Assembly (NCBI RefSeq): GCF_017356035.1
Contig: NZ_JAFIQX010000012.1
Coordinates: 1 to 64,000 of the forward strand
Direction of reading: 5' to 3'
DNA: 64,000 bases
Source: Longitalea luteola
GTDB lineage: Bacteria; Bacteroidota; Bacteroidia; Chitinophagales; Chitinophagaceae
Below the pieces are notes generated by a model. The model was not told the DNA's origin. It did no database searches and saw nothing but the letters and a program-made list of their open reading frames with translations. Below, in pieces: positions 42,686 through 52,076 of this stretch. The position numbers and the translations under genes were made by a program. Positions within the stretch are counted from its first letter, which is position 1, and the number at the start of each line of letters is the position of its first letter.

Positions 42686-45600
42686 ATGAGGAAGATTTTT
42701 ACCCTGTTGCTGTTGGTAGCAGGTTTTGCTGCTACTGCCCAGCAATACAATAATGAGTGGATCAATTATAGCCAAACCTATTATAAGATCAAGGTTGCCA
42801 ATGAAGGGTTATACCGTATTCCAAAATCCCTGCTCGATGCCAATGGCCTTGGCAACGTTCCGGTAGAATCGCTGGAGCTGTGGCGCAATGGGGAAAAAGT
42901 TCCATTCTATCCATCCGTTTCAGGCGGAGTATTGCCTTCGGGTGGTTACCTGGAGTTCTGGGGTGAACGTAATGACGGGAAACCCGATAAACCGTTGTAC
43001 CGCCAGCCCGAGTATCAGCACACGACAAAATACAGTTTACAAACCGATACCGCCATCTATTTTTTAAGCGTCAATACGAACCAGTCGGGTTTCCGGTACA
43101 GAGAGATTACGAATAATGTAGCGGGCAACTCATTGCCGGTTGAGCAATATTTTATGGACACGGCGGGTTATTATTTCAATAGCGGGTGGCCGAATCTTGG
43201 CTTTGCGTCGCAGGTAGGTGTTTACGTATACTCCTCTTCCTATGATATTGGCGAAGTTTTCGGAAGTGGTGATATTTATCCTTCCGGTCCAAGGACTGCG
43301 TCCCTTACCGGTTTAAATGTGTACGCAGGTGGCCCTGCTTCCTCAATAAAGTTTGGTGCGAGCGGCAATGCGTTGAATGGCCGTAATATCCGCGTGTCGG
43401 TGAACGGGGTAGTGGTAAAGGATACAACCATGAATTATTTCAATGACCTGGTAAGCACTGCCCCGGTGAATAACAGCGATATCAGCAGCGGTACGGCCAG
43501 CGTGACGTTTACCAATACTTCAGCCAATGGGAACGACCGGATGCAGGTATCGTTCTTCGAGTTCACTTACCCGCGTAACTTCGATTTTAACGGGCTCTCC
43601 AACTTCAAATTTGAATTGCCGGCCCGCAGCGCGGGATATTTTTTGCAGATCAGCAATTTCAATGCAGGAAGCGCACAACCGGTGTTATACGATATGAAGA
43701 ACGGTGAACGGTACGTGGGTGATGTAGCCGGAGGTTTCATTCGATTTGCATTGCCGGGCGCGGTGACCAGCCGGCACCTGGTGCTGGTGAATCAAGAGCC
43801 GGGGAATGTTACTACGGTAACCAGCATGACCACCCGTACGTTCACTGATTATAATAAAGCTGCTTTCCAGGGCGATTACGTCATCATCAGCAACCCGCTT
43901 TTATACACTGGCTCTTCTGGTAATAATCCGGTGAATGATTACAAGGTCTATCGCGAATCAGCTGCCGGTGGAAGCCATAAAGTAATTATTGCCGATATTA
44001 ATGAATTGACAGACCAGTTCGCATTCGGGATTAAAAAGCATCCTTTATCCATTCGCAATTTTATCCGGTATGCACGGGTGCATTTTACCACTAAGCTGAA
44101 GTTTGTTTTTTTGATAGGCCGTGGTATGAACTATGTAGATTATCAGGCGGCAGACAGGAGACCTGCCACTTATCCTTTCGCCGACCGGTTGAACCTGGTG
44201 CCTACATTTGGTTATCCGGGTTCAGATAACCTGTTGAGTGCCGAAGATCTGACCATACCGGTGGCTGCCACGCCGATCGGCCGCTTGTCGGTTGTAAGCG
44301 GCACGGAGATCGAAGACTATCTGGAGAAAATAAAAGAGTACGATCTGGCGCAGAAAAACGCGCCGAATACCATTGATGGCCGTGCGTGGATGAAAAATGT
44401 GGTGCATGTAACCGGTTCCAGTGACCCGTATCTGGGGGTAGTATTATGTAACTACATGGATATTTACCGGCACATTATAAAGGATACGAGTTTTGGCGCC
44501 AATGTAACCACTTTTTGTAAAACAAGTACCAACCCTACGGAGATCATATCGGCCGACAGACTATCACAGAAGTTCGCTGAAGGGATCAGCATTCTTACCT
44601 ATTTTGGTCACTCCTCTTCAACCACGCTGGAGTTCAATATTGATAATCCGCAGAATTACAACAACCAGGGCAAATACCCTATTTTCCTTGTGAATGGTTG
44701 TAAGGCTGGGGATTTCTTCACCTATTACCCGCAGCGCTTAACAGCCAATGAAACGCTGTCAGAAAAATTCACCCTGGCCAAACAACGGGGATCGATCGGG
44801 TTTGTTGCCAGTACCCACTTTGGTATCGTGAATTACCTGAACATATATCTTACAGAATTCTATTCGACCATTACCGTTAAGGATTATGGCTTAACATTAG
44901 GAGAAACCCTGCGGGATGCCATACAGCACATGATCCAGGCAACGGGAACCTATGATTTTTACTCACGCTTACATGCTGAACAGATGACTTTGCATGGAGA
45001 TCCGGCATTGCTCATCAATGCGCAGCCAAGACCTGATTATGCATTGGAGGATCAATCGATAAAATTAACGCCCACATTCATTTCACTGGCGGAAAACAAT
45101 TTCAATCTGAAGATAAAACTGGTTAATTTGGGTAAAGCTTATGCTGACTCGGTTCGCTTGGAAATAAAACGCCAGTTTCCCGATGGCAGCACGGGAATTT
45201 TGTATAACCAGAAAATTCCCGGCATCCGTTATGCCGATTCACTGGAGTTAACGGTTCCCATTATCTCCAACCGGGACAAAGGATTGCACAGGATCATCGC
45301 TACCATTGACGCAGATAACGCAGTTGATGAAATAACTGAAACGAATAATACAATAACCAAGGAGTTTTATATTATTGAAGAAGAAGCCCGGCCCGTATAT
45401 CCATACAATTTCGCTATCATAAATAACGCTTCGCAGAAATTATATGCCTCTACAGCGAATGCATTGAGTGCGCTTAACACGTATGTAATGGAAATTGATA
45501 CTACGCAGCAGTTTAACTCAAGCATGAAAATGAGCAAGACTGTTACATCTGTAGGCGGGGTGCTTGAATTTGACCCGGGTATCAGTTACCAGGATAGTAT

Positions 45601-47773
45601 GGTTTATTATTGGCGGGTGGCGCAAATACCAAAAGACAACAGCCCGTATCATTGGAACAACGCTTCCTTCAGATATGTAAATGCTGCCGTAGATGGTTTT
45701 GGTCAATCGCATTTTTACCAGCATTTGAGATCTGCAACCGAACATATTTCGTTAACCGATAGTTTAAAGTGGGCGTTTGGAAAAACCAAACACTTTGCTT
45801 ACCTGATGAACGGTGTTTATCCAACTACGACCGATCAGGGGACTGCGTATGGCGCTGTTCTTGACGATACGCTGACAATGGGGCCGGGATGTGCTGTTAA
45901 TGAGCTTATAATTAATGTTGTTGATCCTGTTACCTTTAAGCCGTGGGTGAATCAATATGTGGGGTCTGCGGGTTTGTATGGTTCTCACACTTGTGGTTCC
46001 AATCAGACGCAGCGTAAATATAATTTCATGTTCTACCATTACAATGCGGCAACCCGTAAGCAGGCAATGGATTTCCTCGATCTCATCCCTAATGGCCATT
46101 ATGTGATGATCCGGAATAATGCTAGTCCCGAACGTCCTGGCTCAGGCGATCCGGCAAACGTTTATGTAGATGCCTGGAAGGCCGATTCTTTGTTGTATGG
46201 TCCCGGCAAGTCATTGTATCATCAATTGTTTTATGCCGGATTTTACGAGTTGGATTCATTTTATGTACCGAGGTCTTTTAACTTTATTTATAAGAAAGGA
46301 GATACCACATTCCCAACGCGCTACATTAATTCAAAAGGTCCGAATGATCATATCACCCTTTTATCTGAGTGCTTTACACCGGATACGGTCGGTATCATCA
46401 CTTCACCGAAATTCGGACCGGCCCGCAAATGGTTCGAAGTCAAATGGAGTGGTGCGTCGGTAGAAAGTCCGTCTAACGATGATCCGGTTGTGGATGTAGT
46501 GGGAGTGGATAAAAACAAACAGGAAACCATCCTGTATCAGTTAAACAAGAGCACCCCCGTGCAGGATGTGTCCACAGTTGATCCGGTACAATACCCTTAT
46601 ATGTTTTTGCGAATGCGGAACATTGACTCGGTTACGTTAACACCTTACCAGCTTAAAGACTGGCGGATTCATTACGAACCGCAACCGGAGGGAGCGATAG
46701 CGCCTAATATGTACCTGGTGATGAGGGACACATTTGATCTTGGTGATACTGTTCGGTTCGGTGTGGCGTTTAAGAATATAAGTAAACAGTCGTTCGACAG
46801 TATAGCCGTAAGAGCTACCGTACTTGGCCAGAATAATGTTACCCATGTTGTTTATCTGGGCAAACAAAAGCCAATTATCACCGGCGACACGGTTACGGTA
46901 AACTTCAAGATGGGTACGGTTGATTACTCCGGTTCAAACATGCTGTTCGTTGATTTCAACTACGATAATCATCAGCCTGAATATGAGCATTTCAATAATT
47001 TCCTGTATCATCCTTTTTATGTGAGACCCGACCGGGTAAGGCCTTTGCTGGATGTTACTTTCGATGGAGTGCATATTTTGAACAAGGACATTGTATCGGC
47101 CAAACCGCATATCCAGATCAAGCTGAAAGATGAATCGAAATTCATGTTGCTTACAGATACAACCCTTGGCAGTGTGCAGATCCGTTATCCCGATAATACG
47201 TTGCGAACCTATCATTATGATAGCGATACCCTGCGGTTTACACCTGCCACCAGCGGATCGGATAATACTGCCACGATCGACTTTACACCGCAATTTACCA
47301 GCCAGATCAATCCGGAAGGCGACGACTATGAACTGATCGTAAGAGGAAAAGATAAAAGCGGGAATAAAGCCGGTGACATTGAATACCGTGTTGCATTCAA
47401 GGTTATTGCCAAACCTATGATCTCTAATATGCTGAACTATCCCAACCCGTTCAGTACTTCTACTGCCTTTGTGTTTACCATTACGGGTAGTGAATTGCCA
47501 CAGAATATCAGGATCCAGATCTTGACGGTAACCGGCAAGATCGTCAGGGAGATCACTATGAATGAACTGGGCCCATTACATATCGGAAGAAATATCACCG
47601 AGTTCAAATGGGATGGAACCGATCAGTATGGGCAGAAACTTGGTAATGGGGTTTACCTGTACCGGGTGATCACTTCCATGGATGGCAAATCAATGGATAA
47701 GTATAAGGCGGCAGGTGATAACACGGATAAGTTCTTCAATAATGGGTATGGAAAAATGTACCTGATGCGATGA
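42686..47773 (+). CDS. PorU-like C25 family cysteine peptidase (type IX sortase homologue)
   Basis: A 1695-residue exported protein with a gingipain-type C25 catalytic domain at about 390-790. The likely catalytic His is in ILTYFGHSSSTTLEF and the Cys in IFLVNGCKAGDFFTY. The signal peptide starts at MRKIFTLLLLVAGFAATAQQ; three further codons upstream are open. After the peptidase come a CARDB/Ig-like region (VDEITETNNTITKEFYIIEE), further beta domains, and a C-terminal FlgD-like / T9SS sorting domain (NYPNPFSTSTAFVFTI ... NGVYLYRV). It is much longer than Porphyromonas PorU. This matches the group named PorU2 in recent annotation, as I recall. With PorV beside it, a role in attaching or processing secreted proteins is likely. 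Confidence 0.88.
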   Translation: MRKIFTLLLLVAGFAATAQQYNNEWINYSQTYYKIKVANEGLYRIPKSLLDANGLGNVPVESLELWRNGEKVPFYPSVSGGVLPSGGYLEFWGERNDGKPDKPLYRQPEYQHTTKYSLQTDTAIYFLSVNTNQSGFRYREITNNVAGNSLPVEQYFMDTAGYYFNSGWPNLGFASQVGVYVYSSSYDIGEVFGSGDIYPSGPRTASLTGLNVYAGGPASSIKFGASGNALNGRNIRVSVNGVVVKDTTMNYFNDLVSTAPVNNSDISSGTASVTFTNTSANGNDRMQVSFFEFTYPRNFDFNGLSNFKFELPARSAGYFLQISNFNAGSAQPVLYDMKNGERYVGDVAGGFIRFALPGAVTSRHLVLVNQEPGNVTTVTSMTTRTFTDYNKAAFQGDYVIISNPLLYTGSSGNNPVNDYKVYRESAAGGSHKVIIADINELTDQFAFGIKKHPLSIRNFIRYARVHFTTKLKFVFLIGRGMNYVDYQAADRRPATYPFADRLNLVPTFGYPGSDNLLSAEDLTIPVAATPIGRLSVVSGTEIEDYLEKIKEYDLAQKNAPNTIDGRAWMKNVVHVTGSSDPYLGVVLCNYMDIYRHIIKDTSFGANVTTFCKTSTNPTEIISADRLSQKFAEGISILTYFGHSSSTTLEFNIDNPQNYNNQGKYPIFLVNGCKAGDFFTYYPQRLTANETLSEKFTLAKQRGSIGFVASTHFGIVNYLNIYLTEFYSTITVKDYGLTLGETLRDAIQHMIQATGTYDFYSRLHAEQMTLHGDPALLINAQPRPDYALEDQSIKLTPTFISLAENNFNLKIKLVNLGKAYADSVRLEIKRQFPDGSTGILYNQKIPGIRYADSLELTVPIISNRDKGLHRIIATIDADNAVDEITETNNTITKEFYIIEEEARPVYPYNFAIINNASQKLYASTANALSALNTYVMEIDTTQQFNSSMKMSKTVTSVGGVLEFDPGISYQDSMVYYWRVAQIPKDNSPYHWNNASFRYVNAAVDGFGQSHFYQHLRSATEHISLTDSLKWAFGKTKHFAYLMNGVYPTTTDQGTAYGAVLDDTLTMGPGCAVNELIINVVDPVTFKPWVNQYVGSAGLYGSHTCGSNQTQRKYNFMFYHYNAATRKQAMDFLDLIPNGHYVMIRNNASPERPGSGDPANVYVDAWKADSLLYGPGKSLYHQLFYAGFYELDSFYVPRSFNFIYKKGDTTFPTRYINSKGPNDHITLLSECFTPDTVGIITSPKFGPARKWFEVKWSGASVESPSNDDPVVDVVGVDKNKQETILYQLNKSTPVQDVSTVDPVQYPYMFLRMRNIDSVTLTPYQLKDWRIHYEPQPEGAIAPNMYLVMRDTFDLGDTVRFGVAFKNISKQSFDSIAVRATVLGQNNVTHVVYLGKQKPIITGDTVTVNFKMGTVDYSGSNMLFVDFNYDNHQPEYEHFNNFLYHPFYVRPDRVRPLLDVTFDGVHILNKDIVSAKPHIQIKLKDESKFMLLTDTTLGSVQIRYPDNTLRTYHYDSDTLRFTPATSGSDNTATIDFTPQFTSQINPEGDDYELIVRGKDKSGNKAGDIEYRVAFKVIAKPMISNMLNYPNPFSTSTAFVFTITGSELPQNIRIQILTVTGKIVREITMNELGPLHIGRNITEFKWDGTDQYGQKLGNGVYLYRVITSMDGKSMDKYKAAGDNTDKFFNNGYGKMYLMR

Positions 47774-47795
47774 TCTCAGGTTGTTAAATACATCA

Positions 47796-47822
47796 AGGCT
47801 GCCGAAGAAGGCAGCCTTTTTT
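47796..47822 (+). terminator. Terminator of the PorV-PorU operon
   Basis: AGGCTGCC-GAAGAA-GGCAGCCT followed by TTTTT, 23 bases after the peptidase stop. Confidence 0.88.
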
Positions 47823-47963
47823 ATGGTTTGTTTGACATGTATTTCATGCCTTAATAAACGTTAATAGTATGGCTAAGAGAGCAAAAAAATATAATTTAGC
47901 AACTACGGCACAGTGCGGTTTCAGGAAGGCCATATTCCTTGCCTGGGGCCCAAATGAATAAAA

Positions 47964-49829
47964 ATGACAATATTAGGCATTTCAGCATTTTACCATGATT
48001 CTGCAGCAGCCATCATCCAGGATGGTGAAGTACTGGCAGCTGCCCAGGAAGAACGGTTTACCCGGATCAAGCACGATGCCTCATTTCCCGTTAATGCCAT
48101 AAAGTTTTGTTTACAATATGCCGGACGTTCATTGAATGACCTGGATGCCGTCGTTTTTTATGAGAAGCCTTTCCTGAAATTCGAGCGTTTATTGGAAACC
48201 TATTATGCCTTTGCACCAAAAGGTTTACGATCATTTCTGTTATCGATGCCTGTTTGGATAAAGGAGAAACTTTTCCTGAAAAAAATAATCCGCGATGAGT
48301 TAAACACTATTGAAAAGACAGATAAAAGGAAATTAAAATTATTATTTCCCGAACACCATCTGTCTCATGCAGCGAGTGCATTTTATGTATCCCCTTTTGA
48401 AAAAGCCGCCATTTTAACGATTGATGGTGTAGGTGAGTGGTCTACTGCATCGATCTGTATGGGGGAAGGAAATAAAATTACGGTGCTGAAAGAACTTAAT
48501 TTCCCGCATTCACCGGGCCTGTTATATTCAGCCTTCACTTATTATTGCGGGTTTAAAGTTAACTCAGGCGAATATAAATTAATGGGGCTGGCCCCCTACG
48601 GTAACCCGCACGATGTACAGGTAAAGAAGTTTGTTGAGCTCATAAAGAAGCACCTGGTAAGCCTGAACGAAGACGGCTCCATTTTTTTGCATCAGCAATA
48701 CTTTAATTATGCAACCGGTTCGCGGATGGTAGATGATGCCCAATGGGAAAAATTATTTGGCATTCCGAAGCGCAAACCCGAATCATTACCCGAACAATCA
48801 TATTGTAACCTGGCATTAGCCGTTCAGCAGGTAACCGAAGAGATCGTGTTGAATATGGCCCGCGAGGCAAAAAAGATCACCGGCGCCGACTACCTGTGTA
48901 TGGCAGGGGGCGTAGCGTTAAACAGCGTTGCCAACGGTAAAATACATGATGCGGGGTTGTTTAAACAATTATTTATTCAGCCGGCAGCAGGTGATGCAGG
49001 CGGTGCTTTAGGGGCAGCTTGTGCGGGCTATTATATTTATTTCGGCCGTGAACGCAAGATCGATCCGGCAAAGATGGATGCTTTACAGGGTGCGTACCTG
49101 GGCGCCGATTATGCTGACCAGGATGTATTGATGATGAGCCGGAAATACAATGCCCCCTATAAACATTTCGATGATGAAGACGAGCTGTTGTCGAAGACGG
49201 CCCGCTTAATTGCAACCGGGGCAGTGATCGGGTGGCACCAGGGCAGAATGGAATTTGGACCCCGCGCCCTGGGCGCCAGAAGTATACTGGCAGATGCCAG
49301 GGATGGTGAGATGCAAAAGAAAGTAAATGAAAAAATAAAATTCCGGGAAAGTTTTCGCCCTTTTGCCCCTGTGGTTTTAATGGAAGATGTAAGTGATTAT
49401 TTTGAGCACGATGATGTATCGCCATATATGTTACTGGTAAAGCCGGTAAAAAAGAACCGGCAGATCGCCTTTCCCGATAATTTTCAAAGTAAAGGTTTAT
49501 TGGATAAATTGTATTATCAGCGCAGCGATATTCCGGCGGTTACCCATGTTGATTATTCAGCGCGTTTGCAAACGGTGCATAAAGAAACCAATAGGCGTTT
49601 ATGGAAACTGCTGCAGGCCTTTAAACGGTATACCGGCTATTCGGTAATGATAAATACCAGTTTCAATGTCAGGGGCGAGCCAATTGTGAATACGCCGGAG
49701 GATGCATACCGGTGTTTTATGCGTACCCGTATGGATTACCTGGTGATCGGTGATTTTATCTTTGATAAAAAAGATCAGCCGGAATGGAAGGAGAAAGAGG
49801 ATTGGCAAAAAGAGTTTTCATTAGATTAG
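47964..49829 (+). CDS. NodU/CmcH-family carbamoyltransferase
   Basis: A 621-residue enzyme that transfers carbamoyl from carbamoyl phosphate to a hydroxyl, usually of a sugar or natural product. The N-terminal ASKHA-fold domain has ILGISAFYHDSAAAIIQDGE, HHLSHAASAFYVSPFEKAAI and LTIDGVGEWST. The C-terminal domain has HQGRMEFGPRALGARSILAD and RESFRPFAPVVL. It is followed by DUF5989 and SxtJ genes, a set commonly found together in glycan and toxin clusters. The probable target here is a cell-surface glycan. Confidence 0.94.
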   Translation: MTILGISAFYHDSAAAIIQDGEVLAAAQEERFTRIKHDASFPVNAIKFCLQYAGRSLNDLDAVVFYEKPFLKFERLLETYYAFAPKGLRSFLLSMPVWIKEKLFLKKIIRDELNTIEKTDKRKLKLLFPEHHLSHAASAFYVSPFEKAAILTIDGVGEWSTASICMGEGNKITVLKELNFPHSPGLLYSAFTYYCGFKVNSGEYKLMGLAPYGNPHDVQVKKFVELIKKHLVSLNEDGSIFLHQQYFNYATGSRMVDDAQWEKLFGIPKRKPESLPEQSYCNLALAVQQVTEEIVLNMAREAKKITGADYLCMAGGVALNSVANGKIHDAGLFKQLFIQPAAGDAGGALGAACAGYYIYFGRERKIDPAKMDALQGAYLGADYADQDVLMMSRKYNAPYKHFDDEDELLSKTARLIATGAVIGWHQGRMEFGPRALGARSILADARDGEMQKKVNEKIKFRESFRPFAPVVLMEDVSDYFEHDDVSPYMLLVKPVKKNRQIAFPDNFQSKGLLDKLYYQRSDIPAVTHVDYSARLQTVHKETNRRLWKLLQAFKRYTGYSVMINTSFNVRGEPIVNTPEDAYRCFMRTRMDYLVIGDFIFDKKDQPEWKEKEDWQKEFSLD

Positions 49830-49862
49830 GTGACAAGTTTTCAATGTTAAAATAATTGTATA

Positions 49863-50009
49863 ATGGAATTTTTGAAAGATCTGTGGTCCTATATCAGGGG
49901 AAGAAGAAAATGGTGGTTGTTGCCGCTCATTATTATATTGTTGTTGATTGGCCTGTTGATCGTGCTGGGTGGCACATCAATAGCCCCGTTTATTTACACC
50001 CTGTTTTAA
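49863..50009 (+). CDS. DUF5989 small membrane protein
   Basis: A 48-residue protein: MEFLKDLWSYIRGRRKWWLL, then one membrane helix of Ile/Leu/Val and GGTSIAPFIYTLF. It is the small companion regularly found between carbamoyltransferase and SxtJ genes. It starts 33 bases after the carbamoyltransferase and ends four bases before SxtJ. Function is unknown; membrane anchoring of the transferase is a plausible guess. Confidence 0.85.
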   Translation: MEFLKDLWSYIRGRRKWWLLPLIIILLLIGLLIVLGGTSIAPFIYTLF

Positions 50010-50013
50010 TTAT

Positions 50014-50370
50014 ATGCGGCAGCGATCATTAGAAACGATATTGGTGCTTGTGATAGCATTGGGAGTGGTGTACTGGATAACCGGAAACTCCTGGTTCTTG
50101 TTATCAGCTGGGATATTAGCTGTCATTGCTTTGCTTTTTCCTGCATTAACCAATCAGATTCATTGGTTATGGATGAAGTTGGGCGAAGCGATGGGGTTTG
50201 TTACGAGCAAAATAGTGCTTACCATTATATTTTACATTTTCCTGGTGCCTTTATCGTTTTTGGCAAAGCTGAGAAAACGCCAGCCGGTAAAACTTAAACC
50301 CGACAACAACTCTCTTTATACGGAAAGGAATTTTGAATACACGAGGGAAAGCATGGAGCATCTATGGTAA
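50014..50370 (+). CDS. SxtJ family membrane protein
   Basis: A 118-residue protein with about three membrane helices (LVLVIALGVVYWITG, FLLSAGILAVIALLFPAL, IVLTIIFYIFLVPLSFLAKL) and a charged C-terminal tail. SxtJ is a gene of saxitoxin clusters but the family is widespread beside carbamoyltransferases; its activity is not established. It is probably translated with DUF5989. The convergent membrane gene ends two bases away. Confidence 0.85.
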   Translation: MRQRSLETILVLVIALGVVYWITGNSWFLLSAGILAVIALLFPALTNQIHWLWMKLGEAMGFVTSKIVLTIIFYIFLVPLSFLAKLRKRQPVKLKPDNNSLYTERNFEYTRESMEHLW

Positions 50371-50372
50371 TA

Positions 50373-52064
50373 TTACTTTCCTTTAAAGCCATCACTTATA
50401 CTGGTTCCCCGGAAAATAATATGTTCACAGCTGCCGCCAACACATGGAGAAGGGGCAAAACCGCAATTATCACTTATTGAGAATTTAATTTTATGGCAGT
50501 TAACTGTTTTATAAACCGGTTCTTTAACGCCTATAGGTAATATGATCTGCGATGGCTTAAAGTAATAAACCAGCCGGTAACCGATATAAAATACCATCAG
50601 CAGGATCACCGGTATAATCATTACATTACCAACCCTTCGTTCTTTAAACAATTTCTTTAAGAGCGTACTGTTTTGTAAGCCGGCGCCCACGCTGTAACAT
50701 AATGGAATCAAAAAACCGGTGCCAAATCTTGTTGCAGGCGCAGCGATCATCCATACCAGGCTTCCTGTTAGGGCAACTGCGAGAATAACTACGCCTGTAT
50801 AACCCTGCTGCTGAATGTTGGTTCTTATTGCTATGAGATAATGCATTGATAATGCAAGTATGCTACACAGTAATAACTGGTCGGGCAAAGCAAGTTGGTT
50901 CCACCACATGGGCAGCCATTTTGATACAGGAAGTTGTAATGCTTGTTCTGCCTCATTATAACCGGCTACCGGGAATCGTGCATACGCTTTGATATAATGC
51001 TGAAAACCCTGCACCTGCGGTTCACTCAATTTCCAGTCAAAATTAAATAGATCAACTACAGTGGAAGGAAACAGCGGATAACCTGTTGTAATTGTATTTC
51101 GAACCAGGTACGGCATAATGATCACCGCCGAGACGCCTGTAAGCAGCAAAGCTGTTTTGATCTTTTTCTGCCTCAACAGGGTAAGCACGATCAGCAGTGG
51201 CAGTAAGGCAATGGCAATGGCCGATAATTTTATGGTAAGCGCGGTACAGCAAAATAAAACAGTCAGGTATGTATACACCCGATTGTTACCTGACCTGGTT
51301 TGTGCAAATGAATAGAAGGCGGCCCAGATGTACAGGGAGGTAATGAAATCGGGGCTGGCCGATACGGCGGTAAGTCGTAATTGTGTCCACGAGACTGTTG
51401 AATAGATCAATAAAAGCACCCAGGGAGTTAATTGGCAGTTTGTTATTGCTTTTGCATCGGACTGTTTGTTGTCAGCAGTTGTTAGTTTAAGGCATAGCAA
51501 CAAACAAAACCAGCACAGCACACATCCGTTAACAAACAGGTAATTGTTAGTATGTATAAAGTCAAACCTAAAGATTGCCTGCACTGCAAACCACATACTC
51601 GCCATAGCTGTTTCATAGCGTAAATGAACCAGTCCGGGAATGGCCTTGTATTGTTCCATTACTTTAATTGCCTGCGCATGGTATAACAGCGTGTCAGGGT
51701 GAATGATCTCGTAAGTGCTCATGACCAGGATCAACAGCGCACAGCTGCTAAACAAAAGCAATGGCAGGCGCTTCATGCGCCTTATGAAGATTAGCTGTTG
51801 AATTATTTGTTTCCGGTTCGTGGGAATAAGGATATAGGCAATGGCAAAAACAAGGACAATAAGATGAGCGGCTAATGCAAGTGGAATAAGAACAGAAGCG
51901 GCCAATGACAATACACCGATGCCTGCGAGACCAGTTAAACAGATCACTGGAAGGTCAGGTGCATCGCCTGTTGCTGTAAGTTGCTTAAACGGACTCAGTA
52001 ATATATTTCCCCAGATCAGGCAAACAGCCGTAATATAAATCCAGGATAAAAGTGTAAGAAGCAT
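50373..52064 (-). CDS. Large polytopic membrane protein, GT-C-like (LIC_10190-type), copy 1
   Basis: A 563-residue protein with about 12 membrane helices. An early luminal loop has HPDTLLYHAQAIKVMEQYKA followed by PGLVHLRYETAMASMW, which parallels the neighbouring gene. This plan (acidic residue in the first large loop, many helices) fits GT-C glycosyltransferases that use lipid-linked sugars. It recalls the family annotated as LIC_10190 membrane proteins; I am not certain. The C-terminal part is a soluble segment with four Cys (NCHKIKFSISDNCGFAPSPC). It starts 13 bases downstream of copy 2. Confidence 0.65.
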   Translation of the reverse strand: MLLTLLSWIYITAVCLIWGNILLSPFKQLTATGDAPDLPVICLTGLAGIGVLSLAASVLIPLALAAHLIVLVFAIAYILIPTNRKQIIQQLIFIRRMKRLPLLLFSSCALLILVMSTYEIIHPDTLLYHAQAIKVMEQYKAIPGLVHLRYETAMASMWFAVQAIFRFDFIHTNNYLFVNGCVLCWFCLLLCLKLTTADNKQSDAKAITNCQLTPWVLLLIYSTVSWTQLRLTAVSASPDFITSLYIWAAFYSFAQTRSGNNRVYTYLTVLFCCTALTIKLSAIAIALLPLLIVLTLLRQKKIKTALLLTGVSAVIIMPYLVRNTITTGYPLFPSTVVDLFNFDWKLSEPQVQGFQHYIKAYARFPVAGYNEAEQALQLPVSKWLPMWWNQLALPDQLLLCSILALSMHYLIAIRTNIQQQGYTGVVILAVALTGSLVWMIAAPATRFGTGFLIPLCYSVGAGLQNSTLLKKLFKERRVGNVMIIPVILLMVFYIGYRLVYYFKPSQIILPIGVKEPVYKTVNCHKIKFSISDNCGFAPSPCVGGSCEHIIFRGTSISDGFKGK

Positions 52065-52076
52065 TTTACTGGTTTT